Assembly: GCF_018141425.1 (NCBI RefSeq)
Contig: NZ_CP058561.1
Location: forward strand, 930,001 to 994,000
From: Vallitalea guaymasensis
Lineage (GTDB): Bacteria > Bacillota > Clostridia > Lachnospirales > Vallitaleaceae
Length of the DNA stretch: 64,000 bases
Reading direction: 5' to 3'
Position 1 is the first letter of the stretch; the number at the start of each line of letters is the position of its first letter. The notes under the pieces were generated by a model that saw nothing but the letters and a program-made list of their open reading frames with translations, made no database searches and was not told the origin of the DNA. Below, piece by piece: positions 43,149 through 51,209 of the stretch. A program made the translations under genes and the position numbers.

Positions 43149-44198
43149 ATGAAAAAAATAGTTAGTTTATTTATGATTGTTTTAATGATCGTTGTATTTG
43201 TAGGGTGTGGGAAAGGTAATGAAACAAAAACAGATAATAGTGATACAACAAAAAAGGATACAAGTCAAACAGATAAAAAAGATAAGTCCAATGAGAAAGC
43301 AACAGTTATAAGGATTGCTTATACTCTATCTCCAGAATCACATTATCACAAAGGTTTAGAGAAATTCAAAGAACTAGTAGAAGAAAAGACTAATAATCAA
43401 ATAGATGTACAATTATTTCATAGTGCACAGCTAGGTAGTGAAAGAGATGCAATTGAAGGTGTATCAATGGGAACATTAGAAGCAACACTATCATCTACTG
43501 GACCTTTAGCTAACTTCTCCAAGAAATTCATGCTTTTTGACTTACCATTCATAATTCAAGATAGAACTACTGCTTTTGAAGCTCTAGACGGGCAATTAGG
43601 TTCAGATATGTTATCTTCATTAGATAGCAAAGGTATAAGAGGATTGGGATTCTGGGAAAATGGATTCAGAATGTTGACTAATAGTAATCGACCAGTAAAT
43701 TCTCCTGAAGATGTAAAAGGATTAAAGATAAGATTAATGGAAAATCCAGTGCATATGGAAACTTTCAAAGCTCTAGGCGCACAACCAGTGCCAATGCCTT
43801 TTGGAGAGTTATTTACAGCTTTACAACAAAAAACTGTAGATGGTCAAGAGAATCCATTAGTAATTATTGATACAAGTAAATTCTATGAAGTACAAGATAA
43901 CCTAGCTATTACTGGACATTTCTATTCTCCAGCAGTATTCATGATAAACAAAGACTTTTTCAATGGATTAGCTCCCGAATTACAAGATGCCATAAATGAA
44001 GCTGAGAGTGAAGCTCGTACATGGCAAAGAGATTATTGTATTGACCTAGAAGAAAAATTAGTTGAAACATTAAAATCAAAGGGAATGGAAATCACTTATC
44101 CAGACAAAAAAGCTTTCCAAGAAGCTACACAATCTGTTTATGATAAATTCAAAGATGAAATTGGAGAAGATCTAATCAATCAATTACTTAACAAGTAG
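43149..44198 (+). CDS. TRAP transporter substrate-binding lipoprotein (DctP family)
   Basis: A 349-residue lipoprotein with signal and lipobox (MIVLMIVVFVGCGKG, Cys about 20), an Asp/Lys/Thr-rich linker (about 25-50), then the DctP fold: HYHKGLEKFKELVEEKTNN, VKGLKIRLMENPVHMETFKA with the binding Arg, and LFTALQQKTVDGQENPL. It captures a C4 or sugar-acid substrate outside the cell and passes it to the DctQM permease encoded next. The ligand is probably D-threonate or a relative, by context. Confidence 0.92.
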   Translation: MKKIVSLFMIVLMIVVFVGCGKGNETKTDNSDTTKKDTSQTDKKDKSNEKATVIRIAYTLSPESHYHKGLEKFKELVEEKTNNQIDVQLFHSAQLGSERDAIEGVSMGTLEATLSSTGPLANFSKKFMLFDLPFIIQDRTTAFEALDGQLGSDMLSSLDSKGIRGLGFWENGFRMLTNSNRPVNSPEDVKGLKIRLMENPVHMETFKALGAQPVPMPFGELFTALQQKTVDGQENPLVIIDTSKFYEVQDNLAITGHFYSPAVFMINKDFFNGLAPELQDAINEAESEARTWQRDYCIDLEEKLVETLKSKGMEITYPDKKAFQEATQSVYDKFKDEIGEDLINQLLNK

Positions 44199-44263
44199 TA
44201 TCTTATTATTATGGCGGCTCTTTGATCAATGAGAGTCGTCAAATATCTTAGGAGGTAGATATT

Positions 44264-44731
44264 TTGAGAAAAATACTAAATAACTTAGAAGAATATATTC
44301 TAATTGTAATTTTCCCAATTATGACTATAACTGTGTTTATCTCAACCATTTTTAGATATTTTAAATTGGGAGCTATTCCATGGTCAGAAGAACTTGCAAG
44401 ATACTTGATGATATGGATTGCTTATATAGGAGCAAGTTTGGGAATTAAGAAAAATGCACATCTAGGTGTTGAAATCCTAGTCAATAAATTACCTAAAAGT
44501 CTAAAATCAGTTGCTAAATATTTTCGAGTAGCCATTATTTTGTTGTTTAATGCTTTAATCATCTCATTTTCTTACAAGATCATTAATCATCAAATGAATA
44601 TGGGACAACTCTCACCTGCAATGGCTATCCCTATATGGTATGCATATCTTGCTATTCCAGTAGGTGCGTTGTTGATGATAATTCGCTCTATACAGATGGT
44701 TATTTTTCAAAATAAACAAGTTGTGAACTAG
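44264..44731 (+). CDS. TRAP transporter small membrane subunit (DctQ)
   Basis: A 155-residue, four-helix protein starting at TTG after GGAGGTAG. The DctQ signature is in RYFKLGAIPWSEELARYLMI, then WIAYIGASLGIKKNAHLGV. It pairs with the large DctM subunit 31 bases downstream. Confidence 0.9.
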   Translation: MRKILNNLEEYILIVIFPIMTITVFISTIFRYFKLGAIPWSEELARYLMIWIAYIGASLGIKKNAHLGVEILVNKLPKSLKSVAKYFRVAIILLFNALIISFSYKIINHQMNMGQLSPAMAIPIWYAYLAIPVGALLMIIRSIQMVIFQNKQVVN

Positions 44732-44762
44732 AAAAAATACTTGTAAGAAAGGATGGAAATTA

Positions 44763-46040
44763 ATGGTTCTTTTGTTATTCGGAAGCTTGTTAATATTACT
44801 TTTACTTAATATACCTATTGCTGTGTCATTGGGATTATCCTCCATTATTGCGTTGACTTTTGGAGATATGCCTACTCCATCTTTTGTTGTGGCACAGAGA
44901 ATGTTTACATCCCTGGATTCATTTCCTTTTATGGCAATTCCTTTCTTTATGTTAGCTGGAGGATTAATGGAAAGAGGCGGAATCTCAGTACGATTAATTA
45001 AGTTTGCCAAAGCATGTGTAGGAAATACTATTGGAGGTTTAGGAATTATAACAATTATTGCTTCTGCTTTCTTTGGAGCTATATCCGGTTCTAATCCTGC
45101 TACAGTAGCTGCTATTGGTGGAATTATGATTCCAGCTATGATAAAGGCGGGATATCCAAAGGATTTTGCTTCTGCGATTGCAGCTGCAGGTGGTACATTA
45201 GGAGTAATCATTCCTCCTAGTATCCCAATGATTACATATGGAGTTGTAGCAGGTGTTTCAATCAGCACATTATTTACGGCAGGAATTGTTCCTGGTATTC
45301 TTATTGGGCTTAGTTTGATAGGTGTAATTCTCTATTACTCCAAAAAATTAAATCTCCCAAAAGGTGAACCTACAAGCTTAAAAAATATTCTAGTAACCTT
45401 TAAAGAAGCTATTTTAGCATTATTGATGCCTGTAATTATTTTAGGCGGAATATATGGTGGAGTATTTACACCAACAGAGGCTGCAGCCGTTGCTGTTATA
45501 TATTCCTTTATAGTCAGTGTCTTCGTTTACAAGGAATTAAAGATGAAAGATCTAGGGCAAGTAATTCTAAAAAGTGCAATAAGTACTGCTGTTGTACTAT
45601 TTGTTATTGCTAACTCTGCTTCATTTTCCTGGATTATAACAAGTGCTCAAATACCAGCAAAGGTAACAACAGCCATGATGAGTTTATCATCAAATCCTAT
45701 TGTTATCACTACTTTGATTAATATTATGCTACTATTCTTAGGAAGCTTCCTAGAAACACAAGCAATCATATTGTTAGTAGCACCTATTTTGTTACCACTT
45801 ACCGCTTCATTAGGTATAAGCCCTATATTATTAGGTATTATAATCGTTGTTAATACTTCTGTGGGTATGATTACACCTCCTATGGCAGTTAATCTATTCG
45901 TGGCATGTGGTATATCCGGCTTGAAAGTTGAAGCCATAAGTCGTAAGATAATAGCTTTTCTAGTTGTGGAAATAATTATTGTATTATTGATTACAAACTT
46001 TCCTCAAATATCGTTATTCCTACCTCAGTTATTACAATAA
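44763..46040 (+). CDS. TRAP transporter large permease subunit (DctM)
   Basis: A 425-residue protein with about 12 helices, the sodium-coupled channel of the TRAP system: SFPFMAIPFFMLAGGLMERG, ISGSNPATVAAIGGIMIPAM, TLGVIIPPSIPMITYGVVAG and NTSVGMITPPMAVNLFVACG are conserved family stretches. Last gene of the operon; a good terminator follows. Confidence 0.92.
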   Translation: MVLLLFGSLLILLLLNIPIAVSLGLSSIIALTFGDMPTPSFVVAQRMFTSLDSFPFMAIPFFMLAGGLMERGGISVRLIKFAKACVGNTIGGLGIITIIASAFFGAISGSNPATVAAIGGIMIPAMIKAGYPKDFASAIAAAGGTLGVIIPPSIPMITYGVVAGVSISTLFTAGIVPGILIGLSLIGVILYYSKKLNLPKGEPTSLKNILVTFKEAILALLMPVIILGGIYGGVFTPTEAAAVAVIYSFIVSVFVYKELKMKDLGQVILKSAISTAVVLFVIANSASFSWIITSAQIPAKVTTAMMSLSSNPIVITTLINIMLLFLGSFLETQAIILLVAPILLPLTASLGISPILLGIIIVVNTSVGMITPPMAVNLFVACGISGLKVEAISRKIIAFLVVEIIIVLLITNFPQISLFLPQLLQ

Positions 46041-46075
46041 ACCTTCTCTCGTAATTACTTATATACGACTCCTTG

Positions 46076-46106
46076 AAAACACCTTAAGTAAAATTAAGGT
46101 GTTTTT
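46076..46106 (+). terminator. Terminator of the TRAP operon
   Basis: AAAACACCTTAA and TTAAGGTGTTTT form a 12-bp stem with a short loop, then T residues, 35 bases after the dctM stop codon. Confidence 0.85.
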
Positions 46107-46457
46107 GTCTAAAATAAAAAAGGCTACCAATGTAATGAGGTTACCTTCTTTATCAACAACATATTTTTAATTATGATCTTGAATATTGATTATAACATCT
46201 ATTATCCATAAATCATTATTTTTTATTAAAATTCTAACATAATTTATTCTAATTAAGCCAATAATATTATAAGTAAATGTATTAATCATGCATTAAATTT
46301 AATAGAAATGAACTAAAAATCTATTGTACATTACAATCTTTAATGTTTAGTAGCTTAAGTGTCTCTTTCCAAGAATATATTATTAAACATAAATATATAT
46401 TTGCTTTTTAATACATATTTGCTTTAATATATGTATTATAGTGATATTTTTTTCTGA
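46107..46457. other. AT-rich, gene-free spacer
   Basis: No frame with a ribosome site and no clear stem-loop beyond the terminator. Long A/T runs separate the metabolic operon from the recombinase-control genes of element 2. Confidence 0.4.
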
Positions 46458-46703
46458 CTAAGCATTTTTAGAAGCTTCATTTGGTATACAATTGGTAAGT
46501 TTATCATTGAAAAAAATACCATACACATTATCAACATCTAGCTTCAAAATTTCAATAATTTTAGTTACTTCACGTAAATTGAAATCGACTATTCCAAGTT
46601 CTTTTCTATTGTAAGTTTTTTGTGTTATGGATAGCTTTCTTGCCATTTCTACCTGTGTGTATCCCATAGAAGCTCTGGCAGATTTTAATCTATAAGTATT
46701 CAT
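46458..46703 (-). CDS. XRE-family repressor, short (element 2)
   Basis: An 81-residue Cro/CI-type protein: RLKSARASMGYTQVEMARKL, then SITQKTYNRKELGIVDFNLR. It starts at the ATG at 46701-46703 after GGGAGGTG. It is divergent from a longer XRE gene, with several GGTAAGT-type half sites between, an arrangement like a phage repressor/Cro switch. It likely controls the element's genes. Confidence 0.85.
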   Translation of the reverse strand: MNTYRLKSARASMGYTQVEMARKLSITQKTYNRKELGIVDFNLREVTKIIEILKLDVDNVYGIFFNDKLTNCIPNEASKNA

Positions 46704-46720
46704 ACATTCACCTCCCAGCA

Positions 46721-46817
46721 CTTACCATTCGAACAAGTAAATCGTACCATACCATTTGGTAAGTGTCAACTAATAGTTTGTATTTTTGGTAATACTAATT
46801 TTAATTTTGGTAAGTAA
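46721..46817. promoter_or_regulatory. Operator region between the divergent XRE genes
   Basis: The word TTGGTAA/TTACCA recurs: CTTACCATTC (46721), TACCATTTGGTA (46750-46761, an inverted pair), TTTTGGTAATA (46785) and TTTTGGTAAGTAAG (46805). Four related sites in about 100 bases between two divergent repressor genes suggest a regulatory switch. Confidence 0.6.
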
Positions 46818-46890
46818 GTATTATACTATTAATGAAATATCTCAAAGGGTATATATATAACAAAAATAATTATTTAAAGTGGTGTTTATA

Positions 46891-47310
46891 ATGGATAATA
46901 ATTCTATTGGTTATCGAATATTAAATCTTAGAAAAAAAAAGCAGCTTACTCAAAAAGAATTAGCTGGTAAAGTTCATGTTACAGAAGCAACAATGTCAAG
47001 ATATGAGAATAACCTTCGAGAGCCTAAGGGCGAAATAATTAATAGAATTGCTTTAGCTTTAAATACTACCACTGATTATCTGCTAGGGAGAAGTAATAAC
47101 TCTCTTCCCATTAGGGAGTTAGACGATAATAAATCCATAGATGTTGATCTTGATACTTTTATCGAGAAATTGGAAGAAGTTGATGGTCTAAGATTCCATG
47201 GAGAACTTATTGATGAACAAACAAGAAGTATTATCTTAAAAACCTTAATCCATGCAAGGGAAATTGCAGAAGAAATGCATCGGAATAAGGTTAATCCTAC
47301 TAAGCAGTAA
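46891..47310 (+). CDS. XRE-family regulator, long (element 2)
   Basis: A 139-residue regulator. The helix-turn-helix at about 5-62 (RILNLRKKKQLTQKELAGKV, VTEATMSRYENNLREP, TTDYLLGRSN) is typical of phage CI-like proteins; a helical acidic C-terminus follows. The ATG at 46891 fits AGTGGTG better than the GTG at 46879. It is 135 bases before the recombinase and in the same direction, so it may regulate or be transcribed with it. Confidence 0.88.
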   Translation: MDNNSIGYRILNLRKKKQLTQKELAGKVHVTEATMSRYENNLREPKGEIINRIALALNTTTDYLLGRSNNSLPIRELDDNKSIDVDLDTFIEKLEEVDGLRFHGELIDEQTRSIILKTLIHAREIAEEMHRNKVNPTKQ

Positions 47311-47445
47311 TTATGAATGTGAATATCCTTATCGATATTTAATAATATCATACTCTACACTCTCTTAAGAGCAGAATTAATTTTCTGCTCTTAAACTCTA
47401 ATTATATTCATATACTTATATATAATAAATATAAGGAGTAGTTAA

Positions 47446-49032
47446 ATGAATATAGGAATCTATTCAAGAAAATCCAAGATAACCGAATCAGGCGAATCCA
47501 TTAAAAACCAGATAGAGTTATGTAAAGAATATGCTTATAATAATTTCAATGTTAACAATCTGTACATATACGAAGACGAAGGCTTTTCAGGTGGTAATAC
47601 CAAACGTCCCAAATATCAAGAAATGCTTAGTAACGCAAAAGAGAGAAAATTTGATGTTCTCATATGTTATAGATTAGATAGAGTCAGTAGGAATGTGTTG
47701 GATTTCTCCAATATATTAGAGCTGCTGACCTCCCATAATATTGAATTTGTCAGTATAAGGGACCATTTTGATACTTCTACCCCTATGGGGCGAGCTATGA
47801 TGTATATAGCAAGCGTTTTTGCCCAGTTGGAGCGTGAAACAATCGCTGAAAGAATCAAAGATAACATGTACAAATTAGCTGAAACAGGTAGATGGCTGGG
47901 AGGCATAACACCTATAGGCTATAAATCAACAAGAATAGTAGATGAAAGTACTGGAAAATCAATATCCATACTCTCTAACGTACCCCAAGAAAGTAAATTG
48001 GTTGAAATAATCTTCAATAAGTATTTAGAATTCGGCTCTCTTACCAAATTACAGCTATATACGCTAAAAAACAACTTGAAGACTAGAAACAATAAAGACT
48101 TTAATATCAGCTCTCTAAAGAACATATTGACTAATCCAGTTTATATGGCTGCTGATAATGAAGCCTATAATTATTTCCTAGAAAATAATTCATTAATCAA
48201 TAAAGAATTAAGTAGTCAAGATTTTGATGGAACCCATGGAATTATGGCTTACAATAAGAATAATGAGAAAAAGAATGCTCCTCACAAAAATGAGCTGTCC
48301 AGTTGGATTATTTCCATCGGTGTTCACCACCCCATTGTTACATCAACCAATTGGATAAAAATCCAAAATATATTGTTAAGCAATTTACATAGAAATTACT
48401 CTTTAGGCAGTAAGACAGCAATTCTGACACCTCTTATCAAATGTAAAAATTGTAGAGTACCACTAAAAATAATTAGTAAATACGAGGATAAACATGTGAA
48501 ACATTTCTATTATAAATGCCGTGTAAAAGAATCTACTCATAATACTGACTGCCACGTAAAAAACCTGAAAGGAAACTTATGTGAAGAAATAATTTTTGAC
48601 TCAATAGAACAATATCTATCAGTTGATAAGCTTATTGATAAATTACAAAACTACATTAATACCAAAACTGATTTTGATAAAGACGAAGAAATAATCAAAT
48701 TAGAAAAGGAAATCAGTGAAACCAAGAATGCAATCTATCAATTGACTCTGATATTATCAAGTAAAACTTCTTCAGCATCAAAATATATAATATATGAAAT
48801 TGAACAAATGGATGATAAACTACAATCACTGAATAAACAGTTGAAAATGCTCATTGCTACCACTACCAACGATACTGATAAAGATTATAATCTTAATTAT
48901 TTGACTAATGGCAGTATACATAATCTATTATCAAATGAACAAAAAAAGATATTGATAAATAAAATCATTAAAGATATTCTATGGGATGGTGACAAACTAG
49001 AAGTCGAACTTCTTCCCGTTAATAATCTATAG
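47446..49032 (+). CDS. Large serine recombinase of element 2
   Basis: A 528-residue large serine recombinase. Resolvase domain: IGIYSRKSKITESGESIKNQ with catalytic Ser10, CYRLDRVSRNVLDFSN and FAQLERETIAERIKDNM. Then the recombinase domain (LAETGRWLGGITPIGYKS, LKNILTNPVYMAADNEA), a zinc-ribbon-like stretch (IKCKNCRVPLKI with a distal Cys pair) and a coiled coil (about 425-480). It is a different lineage from recombinase 1, judged by divergent sequence. Its stop codon abuts the right att arm, 22 bases before the core. It probably inserts at, and excises from, GAAGCTAT in the ATPase gene. Confidence 0.94.
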   Translation: MNIGIYSRKSKITESGESIKNQIELCKEYAYNNFNVNNLYIYEDEGFSGGNTKRPKYQEMLSNAKERKFDVLICYRLDRVSRNVLDFSNILELLTSHNIEFVSIRDHFDTSTPMGRAMMYIASVFAQLERETIAERIKDNMYKLAETGRWLGGITPIGYKSTRIVDESTGKSISILSNVPQESKLVEIIFNKYLEFGSLTKLQLYTLKNNLKTRNNKDFNISSLKNILTNPVYMAADNEAYNYFLENNSLINKELSSQDFDGTHGIMAYNKNNEKKNAPHKNELSSWIISIGVHHPIVTSTNWIKIQNILLSNLHRNYSLGSKTAILTPLIKCKNCRVPLKIISKYEDKHVKHFYYKCRVKESTHNTDCHVKNLKGNLCEEIIFDSIEQYLSVDKLIDKLQNYINTKTDFDKDEEIIKLEKEISETKNAIYQLTLILSSKTSSASKYIIYEIEQMDDKLQSLNKQLKMLIATTTNDTDKDYNLNYLTNGSIHNLLSNEQKKILINKIIKDILWDGDKLEVELLPVNNL

Positions 49033-49045
49033 TAACTTTTTATTA
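49033..49045. repeat. Right att arm of element 2
   Basis: TAACTTTTTATTA starts directly after the recombinase stop codon and is the exact reverse complement of the left arm at 35524-35536. Confidence 0.75.
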
Positions 49046-49062
49046 CACATAGATGAAGCTAT

Positions 49063-49231
49063 CAGCATGGGTGACAAAGTTGTGGTTCTTAGCAAACGCC
49101 CTGCTACCATTAAGAAAATATTCGATATCAAACTTACTGTAGATAATAAGACACCTTTTAATTCCAGAAGTGCTCCTGAATTTCGTGATTATTTCAATGC
49201 TATATGGAAGGAGCTAGATAAAAATGAATAA
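49063..49231 (+). CDS. ABC transporter ATPase, 3' part (interrupted gene)
   Basis: Continues the ATPase begun at 34922: after the core the frame reads SMGDKVVVLSKRPATIKKIF, then DYFNAIWKELDKNE and TAA at 49229-49231. This is the usual C-terminal part of SsuB/TauB-like proteins. It has no start of its own and no stop or shift, so it looks preserved for repair. It overlaps the permease start (ATGAATAA), confirming the old operon. Confidence 0.85.
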
Positions 49232-50030
49232 TCATAATATGTCACCTGAGCAAAATAAATATTTAAGAAAAGTTTATAAAGAACGAAAAGTCATTCTGTT
49301 ATATCAAATAATAATATTGGCAGTACTAATAATTACCTGGGAAATATGCTCAGTATATGGAATAATTGATTCTTTCATATTCAGCTCTCCATCTAGAATT
49401 GTTAAAACCTTTATAGAAATGTTAATGGATGGCTCCCTGTTATATCACATATGGGTAACTCTATATGAAACAATTATCAGTTTTGCATTAGGAAGTGTTT
49501 TAGGTATCATAATAGCTATTATCCTATGGTGGAATAAAAAAATATCCAAAATACTGGAACCCTATCTCATAGTATTCAATAGCCTGCCTAAAACAGCACT
49601 AGCTCCTATTTTTATTGTTTGGTTAGGTCATAATAAAAGGTCAATAATCATAACTGCTTTAACAGTTGCTATAGTAGTTACAATCATAAATGTATTCAAT
49701 GGCTTTGTAAATGTGGATAAAGAAAAAGTTAAACTTATCTACACTTTCAATGGCAAAAAAATAGATGTACTCAAAAAAGTTATTATTCCAGCTAACTTTT
49801 CCAATATCATCAGTACCATGAAAGTTAATATAGGACTATCTTTTATCGGTGTTATCATAGGTGAGTTCATAGCTGGAAGAGCAGGTCTTGGTCAGTTAAT
49901 TGTTTATGGTAGTCAAGTACTCAAGATGGATTGGGTAATGATGAGCATCATCATATTAGCTTTATTGGCAACAGGACTGTATGAACTCATTGTTTTTGCA
50001 GAAAAAAAAGTCAATAAGCTCAATGAATAA
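49224..50030 (+). CDS. ABC transporter permease (SsuC/TauC type)
   Basis: A 268-residue, six-helix BPD_transp_1 permease: SIFSSPSRIVKTF-like start (DSFIFSSPSRIVKTFIEMLM), SFALGSVLGIIIAIILWWNK, and the ATPase-contact loop near FNSLPKTALAPIFIVWLGHN. It overlaps the ATPase stop codon, so it was translated with it before element 2 entered. With the upstream genes broken its expression now depends on readthrough from element 2 or on excision. Confidence 0.92.
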   Translation: MNNHNMSPEQNKYLRKVYKERKVILLYQIIILAVLIITWEICSVYGIIDSFIFSSPSRIVKTFIEMLMDGSLLYHIWVTLYETIISFALGSVLGIIIAIILWWNKKISKILEPYLIVFNSLPKTALAPIFIVWLGHNKRSIIITALTVAIVVTIINVFNGFVNVDKEKVKLIYTFNGKKIDVLKKVIIPANFSNIISTMKVNIGLSFIGVIIGEFIAGRAGLGQLIVYGSQVLKMDWVMMSIIILALLATGLYELIVFAEKKVNKLNE

Positions 50031-50035
50031 TTAAA

Positions 50036-50073
50036 AGACTCTGTTTAGTAACTAACACCACTAAACAGAGTCT
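50036..50073 (+). terminator. Terminator after the permease gene
   Basis: AGACTCTGTTTAGT and ACTAAACAGAGTCT are exact 14-bp complements around a 10-base loop, six bases after the stop codon. Convergent with the degV gene, it probably works both ways. Confidence 0.85.
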
Positions 50074-50077
50074 ATAT

Positions 50078-50917
50078 TTAAAAAGCTATAACTATTCCTC
50101 CATCATTAGCATAAGTAGAAGAAAGCCCTTTCATTTCTACAATAAATATATCCTTAAAATTATACATATCATTAACCTTATCTTTTATTGTATTAGCCCT
50201 TTTGAAACAATTACAATGTGCTATAACCAACAACTTATCTTCTAGATTGACTTTAGTCTCACCTATTGCTGCAACCATTTTGCTGATAGCTTTGTTAATA
50301 CCTCTACCTTTGTTTATCATAATTATTTCACCTTTGCCATTAGAAGCTAATACAGGTTTTATATTAAGTACATTAGCTATAGCAGCTTTTACTAGACTCA
50401 TTCTTCCTGTTTTTACAAGATTATCCAGTTTATTCAGTACAAATAGTGTCTTCATTTCTTTGATATAGTTACCTATACTCTCTACTATTTGTGAATAAGT
50501 TTTTCCCAGCTTTGCAAGATAGTCAATCTTCAATGTTAATAGTACTTCACCCGCTGATGCACTAAGTGAGTCGAAAACATGTATATTCTTATTATCATTT
50601 TCACTAAGATAAATGTCTTTTGCAATTTCAGCACTGTTATAACTTCCACTCAATTTACTTGATAATGTTATAACGAATACGTTTTCTTCTTCTCCCGCAA
50701 ATCTATCAATATAGTCCGCCGGTGAAGGACATGCAGTTTTAGGCACATTAGCACTTGCATTCATTTGAGCAACAAATTCCTCAACATCAAATGAATCATC
50801 ATCCCTGTATCTTGTACCCTCTAGCTCTATGGTAAGTGGGGTTATCTCTACGTTCATATCTTGTTTCATCTCTTTAGTTAAATCACAACTGCTGTCTACT
50901 ACGATTTTAAAATTCAA
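50078..50917 (-). CDS. DegV-family fatty-acid-binding protein
   Basis: A 279-residue DegV protein: start IVVDSSCDLTKEMKQDM, TACPSPADYIDRF, VITLSSKLSGSYNSAEIAKD, and FVLNKLDNLVKTGRMSLVKA. The family binds fatty acids (FakB role) so that a FakA kinase can phosphorylate them. Length and motifs are complete. Preceded by GGAGGC. Confidence 0.9.
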   Translation of the reverse strand: MNFKIVVDSSCDLTKEMKQDMNVEITPLTIELEGTRYRDDDSFDVEEFVAQMNASANVPKTACPSPADYIDRFAGEEENVFVITLSSKLSGSYNSAEIAKDIYLSENDNKNIHVFDSLSASAGEVLLTLKIDYLAKLGKTYSQIVESIGNYIKEMKTLFVLNKLDNLVKTGRMSLVKAAIANVLNIKPVLASNGKGEIIMINKGRGINKAISKMVAAIGETKVNLEDKLLVIAHCNCFKRANTIKDKVNDMYNFKDIFIVEMKGLSSTYANDGGIVIAF

Positions 50918-51130
50918 TGAATAGCCTCCTCAACATCTATACTGCACAATGTAGTTATTAATACTACTTAATATTACCATAAATGTAAAAATATTAAAAG
51001 GCTCTTTTAGCTTTTTAGTTAATTGATATAAATTATTTTACGTAAAACTTCACATTTTATACCATGTATATAAATTACACTTCAACATTTAAATGCCCAT
51101 TCAATAAATTCAATATATTTCCCTGGATTC

Positions 51131-51189
51131 TATAAGCTAAATAGAACTAAATAAATGCTGATTCTATAGCAATTACTTAGTTCTATTTA
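51131..51189. repeat. 59-bp palindromic dispersed repeat, copy 2
   Basis: Same unit as 35602-35660 (50 of 59 positions agree). It lies 21 bases downstream of the M18 peptidase stop codon on the minus strand and likely terminates it. One copy is inside element 2 and this one is outside. Confidence 0.65.
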
Positions 51190-51209
51190 ATATATCAATA
51201 TTTTAATGT

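Larger units (their letters stand above)
35513..49062. mobile_element. Serine-recombinase intervening element 2 (13.5 kb) inside the ATPase gene
   Basis: GAAGCTAT stands at both junctions (35513-35520 and 49055-49062), and removing 13542 bases restores the ATPase frame exactly. The element's own ends carry perfect 13-base inverted arms (TAATAAAAAGTTA at 35524-35536, TAACTTTTTATTA at 49033-49045), so its circular junction forms a symmetrical att site centred on the first two bases of the core. Contents: lepB, murI, three huge palindromes, rsgA, a deoR-controlled four-carbon sugar-acid operon with TRAP transporter, two divergent XRE genes and a large serine recombinase at the right edge. Confidence 0.85.

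Noticed and set aside
44612-45268. Minus-strand frame of 218 codons across dctQ/dctM
   Set aside because: It is the shadow of two well-supported membrane-protein genes; its Ile/Pro/Ala-rich composition is typical of antisense of hydrophobic codons.
46112-46155. Possible riboswitch or T-box after the TRAP operon
   Set aside because: Only loose pairing was seen and none of the conserved blocks of a known riboswitch class.
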